Positions 6,799-13,554 of a DNA stretch of 17,181 bases are shown one piece after another. The position numbers and the translations under genes were made by a program. The DNA lies in assembly GCA_943349555.1 (NCBI GenBank), contig CALQZK010000013.1, positions 1 to 17,181 of the forward strand, in the 5' to 3' direction. Every line of letters starts with the position of its first letter. Position 1 is the first letter of the stretch. The notes under the pieces were generated by a model that did no database searches, had not been told where the DNA came from, and saw nothing but the letters and a program-made list of their open reading frames with translations. This DNA is from Candidatus Nomurabacteria bacterium. Its GTDB lineage: Bacteria > Patescibacteriota > Minisyncoccia > Phycocordibacterales > PALSA-1337.

Positions 6799-6811
6799 CT
6801 CGCAAACTGTT

Positions 6812-7852
6812 ATGAAAAAAAATATCAAGAAAAATCAGAAAAAGACCAAGAATGAAAAACATCCGGAATATCAGTATCTAGATCTACTGCAGGATATTAT
6901 AGATAATGGCGTAAAAAAGCATGACCATAATACCGGGATTACTTTGACAAGCGTCTTTGGTCGACAAATGCGCTTCGATCTTTCAAAAGGCTTTCCTCTT
7001 CTAACTACAAAAAAAATTCCCTGGAACAGCATTATGCATGAACTTTATTGGTTTATGTCCGGACAGACGAATATAAAATATCTAGTTGATCACGGTGTTC
7101 CTATTTGGAATGATTATCCATATAAAATATATAAAGCAAAAGCAGAAAAAGGGGTATCACCGGCATTATCCAAAGAAGAATTTATAGGAAAAATTAAAAG
7201 TGATGATAAGTTTGCAAAGGCTCACGGCGAATTGCCCAGAATATATGGCGAGCAATGGCGCGCCTGGCCAGGTGCTGACGGCAGGAAAATTGATCAGCTA
7301 AAATGGGTTATTGATACTCTGAAAAACTTTCCAGAAAGAAAGCATGCCATTCTTTCCGCCTGGAATCCTCAATTTCTCTACGCCATGGCTAAACCAGGAG
7401 AAGCATTATCTTTCCCATTGTGCCATATCCTCTTTCACTTCAACGTTTCAGGCGATAAGCTCTCATGCCTCCTGTATCAGAGAAGCTGCGATATGTTCCT
7501 GGGAGTCCCTTTCAATATTGCTAGCTATGCGGCATTGACGATGGTTATTGCAAAAATCACAGGGTACAAGCTTGGGGAATTTGTCCATACATTAGGAGAT
7601 GCTCATATATATAAAGATCATATGGAGCAAGTCAAGGAACAATTGAAGCGCAAGCCCAAACCTTTTTCAAAGCTTGTATTGAGCAGTGAAATAAAAGATT
7701 TGGAAAGCTTCCGCCCAGAAATGGTCACATTAAAAGATTACGATTCCCATCCACGCTTAATGGCCGAAATGACTGTTGCTGGAGGGTTTAATGAGAAGGA
7801 TCGGAAAGCTTTTGACCCAAAGAAGAAAGTGGTAAGATTGAAGAGAAAATAA
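6812..7852 (+). CDS. thyA: Thymidylate synthase (ThyA type)
   Basis: ThyA methylates dUMP to dTMP using 5,10-methylene-THF, which it oxidises to dihydrofolate. The protein has 346 residues from the ATG at 6812. Key elements are FPLLTTKKIPW (61-71), the ELYWFMSGQTNIKYL region (77-91), the catalytic cysteine in FPLCHILFHF (C204), QRSCDMFLGVPFNIASY (223-239) for dUMP and folate, and DAHIYKDH (263-270). Residues of about 107-145 are an insertion seen in Lactobacillus-type enzymes. The C-terminus runs past the usual end by about 25 residues (GGFNEKDRKAFDPKKKVVRLKRK) and is basic. An upstream in-frame start at 6701 would lie inside dcd and is rejected. The reductase at 4957-5475 could recycle its dihydrofolate. 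Confidence 0.95.
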   Translation: MKKNIKKNQKKTKNEKHPEYQYLDLLQDIIDNGVKKHDHNTGITLTSVFGRQMRFDLSKGFPLLTTKKIPWNSIMHELYWFMSGQTNIKYLVDHGVPIWNDYPYKIYKAKAEKGVSPALSKEEFIGKIKSDDKFAKAHGELPRIYGEQWRAWPGADGRKIDQLKWVIDTLKNFPERKHAILSAWNPQFLYAMAKPGEALSFPLCHILFHFNVSGDKLSCLLYQRSCDMFLGVPFNIASYAALTMVIAKITGYKLGEFVHTLGDAHIYKDHMEQVKEQLKRKPKPFSKLVLSSEIKDLESFRPEMVTLKDYDSHPRLMAEMTVAGGFNEKDRKAFDPKKKVVRLKRK

Positions 7853-7857
7853 ACAAC

Positions 7858-9033
7858 ATGAAAGATACCGCCATAAAAAAACTCATAGATGCCGAGAAAA
7901 AGCGCCAGAAAAGCGTGATTAACCTCATTGCTTCGGAGAATTACGTCTCGAAGGATGTCCTGGAGGCGCTTGGGTCGGAGTTGACGAATAAGTATGGGGA
8001 AGGCTATCCAGGCAAGAGATATTACCGAGGAATGGCGGTTGTTGACCAGGTGGAAATTCTCGCACAGAAAAGGGCACTCAAGCTTTTTGGTCTCGATGAA
8101 AATAAATGGTCGGTTAATGTTCAGCCTCTCTCTGGGTCCCCTGCAAATCTCGCTGTCTATTCTGCTCTAGTTCCGCCAGGAGAAAAAATCATGGGCATGG
8201 CACTGGCTCATGGAGGGCACTTGACTCATGGCCAGAAAGTCTCTATGACTGGGAAATTTTGGAATTCTGTTCTGTATGGATTGAATAAAGAAACAGAACT
8301 TCTAGACTATGAAGAAGTAAAAAAGATGGCTGTGGCAGAAAAGCCGAATATTATTATTGCGGGCTTTACTGCTTACGCACACATTGTAGATTGGAAAAAA
8401 TTCAGAGAAATTGCCGATGCTTCCGGCGCTCTCCTTATGGTTGATATGTCGCACTTTGCAGGATTGGTGGCTGGCAAGCAGTATCCTTCTCCTTTTGAAT
8501 ATGCTGATGTCGTGACAACAACTACCCACAAAACTCTTCGTGGTCCACGTTCCGCCATTATTTTTTCTAGAAGAGATGAAAGAGAATTATTTAAAAAAAT
8601 TGATAAAGCCATTATTCCTGGTTTGCAAGGAGGACCTCATTTCAACCAAATAGCAGCTGTCGCAGTCGCTCTCAAAGAAGCTGCCACACCGGCCTTTAAA
8701 AAATACGCAAAGCAGGTTGTGAGAAATGCTAAAGTTCTTTCTGATGAATTGGCACGATTGGGATGGAGAATTATAGAAGGTGGAACAGAAAGCCATTTAT
8801 TAAGATTCGATGTTTGGATGAATGGCAAAGGACCTGGGGGAAGAGAAGCGGCAGATAAGCTAGAAAAAGAGGGGATTATTGTAAATGAAAACACAATTCC
8901 TTTTGACACCCGACCGCCAATTGACCCCTCCGGCATCCGCATCGGCACCGCCGCCGAGACCACGCGGGGAAAGAAGGAGAAAGATATGAAGAAGATCGCA
9001 GAGAGGATTGATCGGATTTTACGGAAAAAATGA
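7858..9033 (+). CDS. glyA: Serine hydroxymethyltransferase
   Basis: GlyA is a PLP enzyme that converts serine and THF to glycine and 5,10-methylene-THF, the one-carbon donor used by thyA just upstream. The 391-residue protein shows NLIASENYVS (about 22-31), the SELTNKYGEGYPGKRYYRG stretch, LAHGGHLTHG, the VDMSHFAGLVA segment (aspartate to the PLP ring) and the PLP-lysine motif TTTTHKTLRGPR with K225. It is slightly shorter than the 415-420 residues of E. coli. The ATG is 5 bp after the thyA stop and argS begins 7 bp after its end, so dcd-thyA-glyA-argS are probably one operon. The identification is certain. Confidence 0.97.
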   Translation: MKDTAIKKLIDAEKKRQKSVINLIASENYVSKDVLEALGSELTNKYGEGYPGKRYYRGMAVVDQVEILAQKRALKLFGLDENKWSVNVQPLSGSPANLAVYSALVPPGEKIMGMALAHGGHLTHGQKVSMTGKFWNSVLYGLNKETELLDYEEVKKMAVAEKPNIIIAGFTAYAHIVDWKKFREIADASGALLMVDMSHFAGLVAGKQYPSPFEYADVVTTTTHKTLRGPRSAIIFSRRDERELFKKIDKAIIPGLQGGPHFNQIAAVAVALKEAATPAFKKYAKQVVRNAKVLSDELARLGWRIIEGGTESHLLRFDVWMNGKGPGGREAADKLEKEGIIVNENTIPFDTRPPIDPSGIRIGTAAETTRGKKEKDMKKIAERIDRILRKK

Positions 9034-9040
9034 TAAGAAC

Positions 9041-10750
9041 ATGAATAAAAGTCAAGATATAATACAAAACCTAAAGACATCCATAGAACAAGTTGCTATA
9101 AAGATGGGAATAGAAAATCCGGAGGTGCATATCGAGCATCCAGATGATATTTCTTATGGAGATTTTTCTTCCAATATTGCCCTGATATATTCCAAACAGC
9201 TGAAGACTAATCCGAAAGCTTTGGCAGAGAAAATAATTGAAGAATTGAAAAAAGAAATGCCGGAGAACGTGGAGTCTGTGAGTATTGCGGGGCCTGGGTT
9301 CATAAACTTCAGATTCGCTTCTAAATATTTTCTGAATCAACTCGATAAAATTTTAAAAAATGGAAATAAATACGGAAGATCATTAGAAAATAAAAAGACT
9401 GTTCTGGTAGAATATTCTTCTCCGAATATCGCTAAACCTTTTACTGTCGGACACCTACGCTCCACCATCATTGGAGATGCGATTGCAAATATTCTGAATT
9501 TCAGTGGATACAATATTGTGCGCGACAACCATTTGGGAGACTGGGGGACGCAGTTCGGCAAACTGACTGTGGCATTGGAGAAATGGGGGAATTTGGTAGA
9601 GATTGAAAAGAGTGAGTCACCAATAAAGGAATTGGTGGCTCTATACGTACGTTTCCACGAGGAAGCGGAGAAAGATCCTGCTTTGGAAGATATGGCGAGA
9701 GAAAAATTCCAGCTTCTTGAAGAAGGAAATAGTCCGGAAATAAGGAAAACATGGGAGAAGTGTATTGAGCTCTCCAAGAAAGAGTTTGAGAGAATTTACG
9801 AACAGCTGGGGGTGAAGTTTGATACACAGATCGGAGAGAGCTTCTATGCTACTCCAGAAATGATAGAGAAAGTCATGCAAGAATTGGTTGGAAAAAACTT
9901 GATCAAAGAAAGCGAAGGTGCCCAAGTCGTATTTTTCGAAAAAATAGGGGAGAGCGAGAAATATCCGCCACTGATCATTAAAAAAACTGATGGGACTTCC
10001 ATCTACGCCACGCGCGACCTAGCTGCTGACATTTACAGAAAAGAAAAATATGGAAATGATGTAACGATCATAAATGAAGTTGGCTCCGAACAGATCCTAT
10101 ATTTCCGACAACTTTACGAAACAGAAAAAATGATGGGTTGGTTCCAAGAAGGACAACGTGTGCATATTGCGCATGGTTTGCTACGCCTTAAGGAAGGAGG
10201 GAAAATAAGCACAAGAAAAGGCAATGTCATCTGGCTTGAGGATTTGATAAGAGAGGCAGTGGAAAGAGCTGGAAAAATAAATCAGGAGAGCGCGCATGAA
10301 GTTGCTATGGCAGCTCTTAAGTTTAATGATTTGAAGAGGGACAGTCCGCAGGATATTATTTTCGACTGGGATGAGATGATGAGCATGACGGGGGATTCTG
10401 GACCGTATCTGCAGTATTCCTGTGTGCGCGCAAGGTCGGTTTTGGCGAAAGCGGAAAGCTTGGGAATCAATCCTACAATCAACATCGAATCAAAAACCGA
10501 AAATCTGGAAAGACTCCTCGTACGCTTTCCTGAGGTTGTAGAAAGAGCTGGCATAGAATACAAGGCAAATATCCTGGCTTCGTATCTCATAAATCTCGCA
10601 GCGCAGTTTAATAACTTTTACGCTAATAATATTATTGCTGATGAGAAGGATCCGGAAAGTCCGCATAAGACTGCTCTCACAAAAGCTTTTGATATTGTAA
10701 TGGCGAATGGCTTGGGACTACTGGGAATCAAGGTGCCAAAGAGGATGTAA
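9041..10750 (+). CDS. argS: Arginyl-tRNA synthetase
   Basis: This class I synthetase of 569 residues charges tRNA-Arg. The N-terminal Add1-type domain (about 1-105: NVESVSIAGPGFINFRF) precedes the catalytic core with EYSSPNIAKPFTVGHLRST. The HIGH motif reads TVGH here (T135-H138). The KMSKS-like loop reads KISTRKGN (from K388), with the extra RKG typical of ArgRS. The DALR anticodon-binding domain starts around YLQYSCVRARSVLAKA and ends AFDIVMANGLGLLGIKVPKRM, the usual LGI.xxRM terminus. I chose the ATG at 9041, 7 bp after glyA. A TTG at 9008 would lie inside glyA. The family call is certain. Confidence 0.96.
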   Translation: MNKSQDIIQNLKTSIEQVAIKMGIENPEVHIEHPDDISYGDFSSNIALIYSKQLKTNPKALAEKIIEELKKEMPENVESVSIAGPGFINFRFASKYFLNQLDKILKNGNKYGRSLENKKTVLVEYSSPNIAKPFTVGHLRSTIIGDAIANILNFSGYNIVRDNHLGDWGTQFGKLTVALEKWGNLVEIEKSESPIKELVALYVRFHEEAEKDPALEDMAREKFQLLEEGNSPEIRKTWEKCIELSKKEFERIYEQLGVKFDTQIGESFYATPEMIEKVMQELVGKNLIKESEGAQVVFFEKIGESEKYPPLIIKKTDGTSIYATRDLAADIYRKEKYGNDVTIINEVGSEQILYFRQLYETEKMMGWFQEGQRVHIAHGLLRLKEGGKISTRKGNVIWLEDLIREAVERAGKINQESAHEVAMAALKFNDLKRDSPQDIIFDWDEMMSMTGDSGPYLQYSCVRARSVLAKAESLGINPTINIESKTENLERLLVRFPEVVERAGIEYKANILASYLINLAAQFNNFYANNIIADEKDPESPHKTALTKAFDIVMANGLGLLGIKVPKRM

Positions 10751-10752
10751 AC

Positions 10753-10781
10753 CCTACCACAATAATCCTTGACAAGTAGGG
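10753..10781. repeat. Inverted repeat spanning the -35 of the DGR target promoter
   Basis: CCCTAC (10753-10758) and GTAGGG (10776-10781) are perfect inverted copies flanking the TTGACA at 10769-10774. The position suits an operator that would control the variable protein gene, or part of a terminator of argS. There is no T-run. Confidence 0.35.
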
Positions 10782-10797
10782 GGAATAGGTGTATAAT
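10769..10797 (+). promoter_or_regulatory. Consensus promoter of the DGR target gene
   Basis: TTGACA (10769-10774), a 17-bp spacer and TATAAT (10792-10797) are a perfect match to the sigma-70-type consensus, the best in this window. Transcription would start near 10804, giving a leader of about 98 nt. The leader contains an imperfect hairpin (GAGC..GCC at 10853-10861 with GGC..GCTC at 10871-10879) and ends with AAAGGAG (10889-10895), 6 bp before the ATG. Confidence 0.85.
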
Positions 10798-10901
10798 GAC
10801 TGTGTAGTTCTTTGAGAGTGCTGTGGCGAAGAGTCCAGCAAACAACAAAATCGAGCATGCCTTTAAATAGGCTAGCTCAAAACTAAAGAAAGGAGCATGC
10901 T

Positions 10902-11567
10902 ATGAATAGCGAGCTTCAAGTAATCCTAGAACCTGGAATAGCGCAGAAACTTCAATTCGCGATTAATCGCAACGGAGGTATATTGGCAGATGTTGAATGG
11001 TTGTCAACGGGGGAGAATTTTAAAAACATCTCTCTGCTTGTCCGAGGCGAAGCGGAATTGGTCATCAAGCCAAAGCCTACTCTCGCTCCAGAAGTCGTCC
11101 TTGACCCCATCATGCGCGTTGATCGCGCTCGTCCATCGTATCCCGATTGGATGAAAAATGCGATGCATCCGGAATTGGAAAGCGCCGGACCTGCCGAGTA
11201 CGACATCTCGGCAGTGGAGCAGTGGCTCCACGACGGTCAGAAGGGTGGAAAATATATTAAAGGAAATAAGATTTACAACCATCTCACAAAGACCGACACG
11301 CTGAAGACCTGTCTCGGACTGCGCGATCTTGAAGAAATCCAAAAGAAAGGAATTGCCTTTTTCCTGAAACACTTCAAGGGAAAAGCAGTCTTCGGGTGGG
11401 CTGGTATCGTGCGGGACCGCCATGACCGCCTCTTCGTCCCGTATCTCTGCGAGGGCGGCGACGGGGTGGTGCTCGACTGGTACTGGACTGACTACGGTTG
11501 GTACGGCCCCTACCCGGCTCTCCGTTTCGCAAGTAGTCCTCAAGATTCAGTTGCTAAGGTTTCCTAA
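10902..11567 (+). CDS. DGR variable protein (diversified target)
   Basis: This 221-residue protein is the target of the retroelement. Residues 1-165 show no family I can name and no signal peptide or membrane span. The part just before the variable region (GLRDLEEIQKKGIAFFLKHFKGKAVFGWAGIV) leads into residues 168-211, encoded by the variable repeat. That region is rich in Tyr, Trp, Gly and Asp (LDWYWTDYGWYGPYPALRF), typical of a ligand-binding surface of C-type-lectin-like DGR proteins; the fold is inferred. Compared with the template, 16 residues differ, including all 11 template Asn codons. Ten conserved residues follow the VR. AAAGGAG lies 6 bp before the ATG. It is probably a binding protein of variable specificity; the ligand and cellular location are unknown. 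Confidence 0.85.
   Translation: MNSELQVILEPGIAQKLQFAINRNGGILADVEWLSTGENFKNISLLVRGEAELVIKPKPTLAPEVVLDPIMRVDRARPSYPDWMKNAMHPELESAGPAEYDISAVEQWLHDGQKGGKYIKGNKIYNHLTKTDTLKTCLGLRDLEEIQKKGIAFFLKHFKGKAVFGWAGIVRDRHDRLFVPYLCEGGDGVVLDWYWTDYGWYGPYPALRFASSPQDSVAKVS
11404..11532 (+). repeat. DGR variable repeat (VR)
   Basis: This 129-bp segment at the 3' end of the target gene aligns without gaps to 11910-12038. I count 23 mismatches, 21 at adenines of the template copy (A to G 11, A to T 6, A to C 4) and two silent T-to-G changes (11468, 11471). Of 92 non-adenine template positions only two differ. The last 21 bp (11512-11532, containing CCCGGCTCTCC) are identical in both copies and would act as the initiation-of-mutagenic-homing end. 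This A-specific pattern is the defining DGR signature. Confidence 0.95.
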
Positions 11568-11594
11568 GACACTAAGCACTGAGTCCTTCCGAAT

Positions 11595-11608
11595 GGTGGT
11601 GAACCACC
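11595..11608. repeat. Short hairpin downstream of the VR
   Basis: GGTGG (11595-11599) and CCACC (11604-11608) pair around TGAA. DGR targets often have a hairpin or cruciform with a four-base loop just after the VR that aids retrohoming. This one is 62 bp away, farther than usual, so its role is uncertain. Confidence 0.35.
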
Positions 11609-11637
11609 CAGCCAAGAATGATATGCTGCAGACATTC

Positions 11638-11663
11638 AATCCTCACTACAATAAGTGGGGATT
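11638..11663 (+). terminator. Strong hairpin after the DGR target gene
   Basis: AATCCTCACT (11638-11647) pairs with AGTGGGGATT (11654-11663), 10 bp with one G-T wobble, around ACAATA. It lies 70 bp after the stop codon of the variable gene. The following T stretch is interrupted (TCACGTTTATATTTTG), so it could be a terminator or a structural element at the start of the DGR RNA region. Confidence 0.5.
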
Positions 11664-11677
11664 TCACGTTTATATTT

Positions 11678-11686
11678 TGATATACT
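11678..11686 (+). promoter_or_regulatory. Possible extended -10 promoter for the TR RNA
   Basis: TGATATACT combines a TG extension with TATACT (11681-11686, 5 of 6 to consensus), right after the hairpin. Transcription from about 11693 would pass through the template repeat. No good -35 is visible. The rest of 11568-11909 has no credible gene, only short hairpins, for example GGCAT/ATGCC at 11838-11851. Confidence 0.35.
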
Positions 11687-11909
11687 ATATGTGGTAGTAG
11701 GTGAATATGCATTGAACTAAGGTTCCATGCCGCCGAATCCAGTATCCATATGTCGAGAATATCTGCGGTCAGGGCTTCAGATAGAGTGATATATGCAGAC
11801 ACTTCAAAAAATGAAGCTACTTGGTGCAAAGTACTAGGGCATTATGATGCCAAATACGATTCAACCCCGAGAGTATTCGAAGGGTGGTGGCATAGAAGGC
11901 ATTTTGCAC

Positions 11910-12038
11910 GTATCGTGCGGAACCGCAATGACAACCTCAACGTCCCGTATCTCTACGAGAACGACGACAAGGTTGTTCTCAACTGGAACTGGACTGACAA
12001 CGATTGGAACGACAACAACCCGGCTCTCCGTTTCGCAA
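11910..12038 (+). repeat. DGR template repeat (TR)
   Basis: This 129-bp template has the same orientation as the VR, 506 bp downstream. It has 37 adenines, many arranged as AAC triplets in the frame that matches the target gene: 11 Asn codons (10 AAC, 1 AAT), all replaced in the VR. AAY codons allow wide amino-acid variety without creating stops, a hallmark of DGR templates. In a DGR the RNA copy of this segment is reverse transcribed with errors at A and the cDNA replaces the VR. It lies 6 bp from the end of the opposite-strand avd gene. The short open frame across it (11750-12064) is probably not a protein gene. Confidence 0.95.
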
Positions 12039-12044
12039 CTCGCC

Positions 12045-12431
12045 TCATTTCTCTCTTTGCCTAGGATTATCTTTGGCGAGAGAGTTTTGTTTTAGAAGTA
12101 GCGCAGACACCTGTCCTTGCCAACCACCAAGGTTTCGCCCGATCTCATCGAGCTTTATTGATACAGCAATATATCTCTTGTCGTCGAGAGACTTCGATTC
12201 CCATAAAATCATGATCAATATTTTTAAAGCATCGATTTTCTTTATCGATAAACGTATATACGGACTTTTCCCTTCCAGACCAGAGAAGCTAGCCGTAGCT
12301 ATCGCCTCTATAATTTCCACAAACAATGAATCAATGCGATAGCCAAAAGAATGTCTTTGGGACTTGGGAATGTCCTGACAATAACTATGCCACAATAAAT
12401 ACGTATCTTTCACCTTACCTAGAACAGGCAA
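12045..12431 (-). CDS. avd: Avd-like DGR accessory protein (four-helix bundle), opposite strand
   Basis: Avd is a small basic helical-bundle pentamer that binds the DGR reverse transcriptase and RNA and is needed for mutagenic retrohoming. This protein (up to 128 residues) reads VKDTYLLWHSYCQDIPKSQRH at the N-terminus, FGYRIDSLFVEIIEAI (29-44), the helix SIKKIDALKILIMILWESKSL (62-82), and the family end KLDEIGRNLGGW (93-104), matching Avd layout such as EVGRILGSW of the Bordetella phage protein. A basic tail follows. No ATG is available; I used the TTG at 12431, with a GTG at 12413 as alternative and no Shine-Dalgarno sequence. It is divergent from rt with 32 bp between starts and runs towards the template repeat. 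In well-known DGRs avd is codirectional with rt. Confidence 0.82.
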   Translation of the reverse strand: MPVLGKVKDTYLLWHSYCQDIPKSQRHSFGYRIDSLFVEIIEAIATASFSGLEGKSPYIRLSIKKIDALKILIMILWESKSLDDKRYIAVSIKLDEIGRNLGGWQGQVSALLLKQNSLAKDNPRQREK

Positions 12432-12440
12432 AATCTGTGA

Positions 12441-12451
12441 GGAGGAGGGGG
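12441..12451 (+). promoter_or_regulatory. Shine-Dalgarno sequence of the DGR reverse transcriptase
   Basis: GGAGGAGGGGG (12441-12451) lies 12-15 bp before the ATG at 12464 and decides that start over the longer open frame from 12326, whose first 46 codons overlap avd on the other strand. The G-run is also the gap between the divergent rt and avd genes. Confidence 0.55.
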
Positions 12452-12463
12452 TTCTTTAATGTT

Positions 12464-13477
12464 ATGTCTAGAATTCAGTTCAAACATAGCTATCATGATA
12501 TCATATTGCTCGGAAATCTCCTCGAGGCATGGAAAGAGTTTGTAAAGGGAAAGCGACATAGAAAAGATGTGCAGGAATTTGAGCGAAATCTGATGGCAAA
12601 TATTATTTCTCTTCACCATGATCTTGTTGAGAAAAATTATAGACATAGGGCATATGAAGCGTTTAAAATTTCAGATCCAAAGCCAAGAGATATTCATAAA
12701 GCGTGTGTGAGAGACCGGCTATTGCATCATGCACTGCATAGAATGCTCTACCCGTTCTTTGACCGGACTTTTATTTCTGATTCTTCCTCATGCAGGCTCG
12801 GAAAAGGAACACATAAGGCAAATGAACGATTTTTTTCTTTTTCCAAAAAGGTGACGAAAAACCATACTAAAACTGCATGGGTCCTTAAATGCGATATCAG
12901 GAAATTCTTTGCTTCGGTTGACCAAGCTACTCTTCTGATTATACTAACCCAATATATTTCTGATAAGAATATCATTACACTTATTGCAGAAATTATTGGA
13001 AGTTTTTCTTCGAGAGGGAAAAGAACTGGTTTGCCTTTGGGCAATCTTACGTCGCAACTCTCGGTAAATGTGTATATGAATGAATTCGATCAATTCATGA
13101 AGCATAAAATAAAAGCAAAATATTATATACGATACGCCGATGATTTTGTGATTTTTTCGCGTGATAAAAAATGGCTTGAGGAAATTATTTATAAAATACA
13201 AGAGTTTTTGTTGAGAGGGCTTCAACTCCAATTGCATCCAAGTAAAATATCAATAAAAACTATTGCTTCAGGCGTAGATTACCTTGGATGGGTGCATTTC
13301 CAAGATCATAGAGTAATAAGAAATGTGACAAAGAAGAGAATGTTTAGGAATATTGCAAATAAGAAAGGTAAAACGGAAACAGTTCAGTCGTATCTTGGTT
13401 TGCTGAAGCATGGAAATACTTATAAGTTGCAAAACAAAATTGCAGAAAATTTACAACACAAAAAATCAATTTACTGA
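12464..13477 (+). CDS. DGR-type reverse transcriptase
   Basis: This 337-residue group-II-intron-related reverse transcriptase belongs to the DGR clade. It begins SRIQFKHSYHDIILLGNLLEAWKEFVKGKR, typical of DGR enzymes, then shows KPRDIHKACVRDRLLHHAL and DSSSCRLGKGTHKA. Motif A is LKCDIRKFF with catalytic D144. The DGR-characteristic segment GLPLGNLTSQL begins at residue 189, and the active site YADD is at 224-227, followed by VDYLGWV. There is no maturase, endonuclease or other extra domain, as expected for a DGR. It would copy the template RNA with adenine infidelity, helped by Avd. The stop codon TGA is embedded in the first palindrome downstream. The identification rests on motifs plus the adjacent TR/VR pair and is secure. 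Confidence 0.95.
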   Translation: MSRIQFKHSYHDIILLGNLLEAWKEFVKGKRHRKDVQEFERNLMANIISLHHDLVEKNYRHRAYEAFKISDPKPRDIHKACVRDRLLHHALHRMLYPFFDRTFISDSSSCRLGKGTHKANERFFSFSKKVTKNHTKTAWVLKCDIRKFFASVDQATLLIILTQYISDKNIITLIAEIIGSFSSRGKRTGLPLGNLTSQLSVNVYMNEFDQFMKHKIKAKYYIRYADDFVIFSRDKKWLEEIIYKIQEFLLRGLQLQLHPSKISIKTIASGVDYLGWVHFQDHRVIRNVTKKRMFRNIANKKGKTETVQSYLGLLKHGNTYKLQNKIAENLQHKKSIY

Positions 13478-13492
13478 TGTCAGTAAATTGAT
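13465..13492. repeat. Palindrome 1, overlapping the rt stop codon
   Basis: Arms of 13 bp (ATCAATTTACTGA and its exact inverse) surround TG. The rt TGA is the end of the left arm. The 18-bp core TTTACTGATGTCAGTAAA recurs in palindrome 3. Confidence 0.85.
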
Positions 13493-13502
13493 CGATATAG
13501 AT

Positions 13503-13530
13503 ACCATTTTGTCGATGCCGACAAAATGGT
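13503..13530. repeat. Palindrome 2 between rt and ileS
   Basis: Arms of 12 bp (ACCATTTTGTCG and its exact inverse) surround ATGC. The outer ACCATTTT/AAAATGGT is shared with palindrome 3, while the centre differs. Confidence 0.85.
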
Positions 13531-13554
13531 CAGCTCTGCTTCTAATAAATTAAG

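Noticed and set aside
6701..6811. Upstream start for thyA
   Set aside because: It would lie inside dcd; thymidylate synthase homology begins after the ATG at 6812.
9008..9040. TTG start for argS
   Set aside because: It lies inside glyA, and the ATG at 9041 gives a normal ArgRS N-terminus.
11750..12064. Open frame of 104 codons containing the template repeat
   Set aside because: Its coding look comes from the TR, which is in the same frame as the target gene. The part before the TR resembles no protein, there is no Shine-Dalgarno sequence, and DGR templates are normally non-coding.
12326..12463. Longer N-terminus for the reverse transcriptase
   Set aside because: These 46 codons do not look like a DGR RT N-terminus, overlap the avd start region on the other strand, and a strong GGAGGAGG precedes the ATG at 12464.
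12464..13477. Group II intron or retron reverse transcriptase
   Set aside because: There is no maturase or endonuclease domain, no intron RNA features and no msr-msd region; the adjacent TR/VR pair with A-specific changes fits a DGR.
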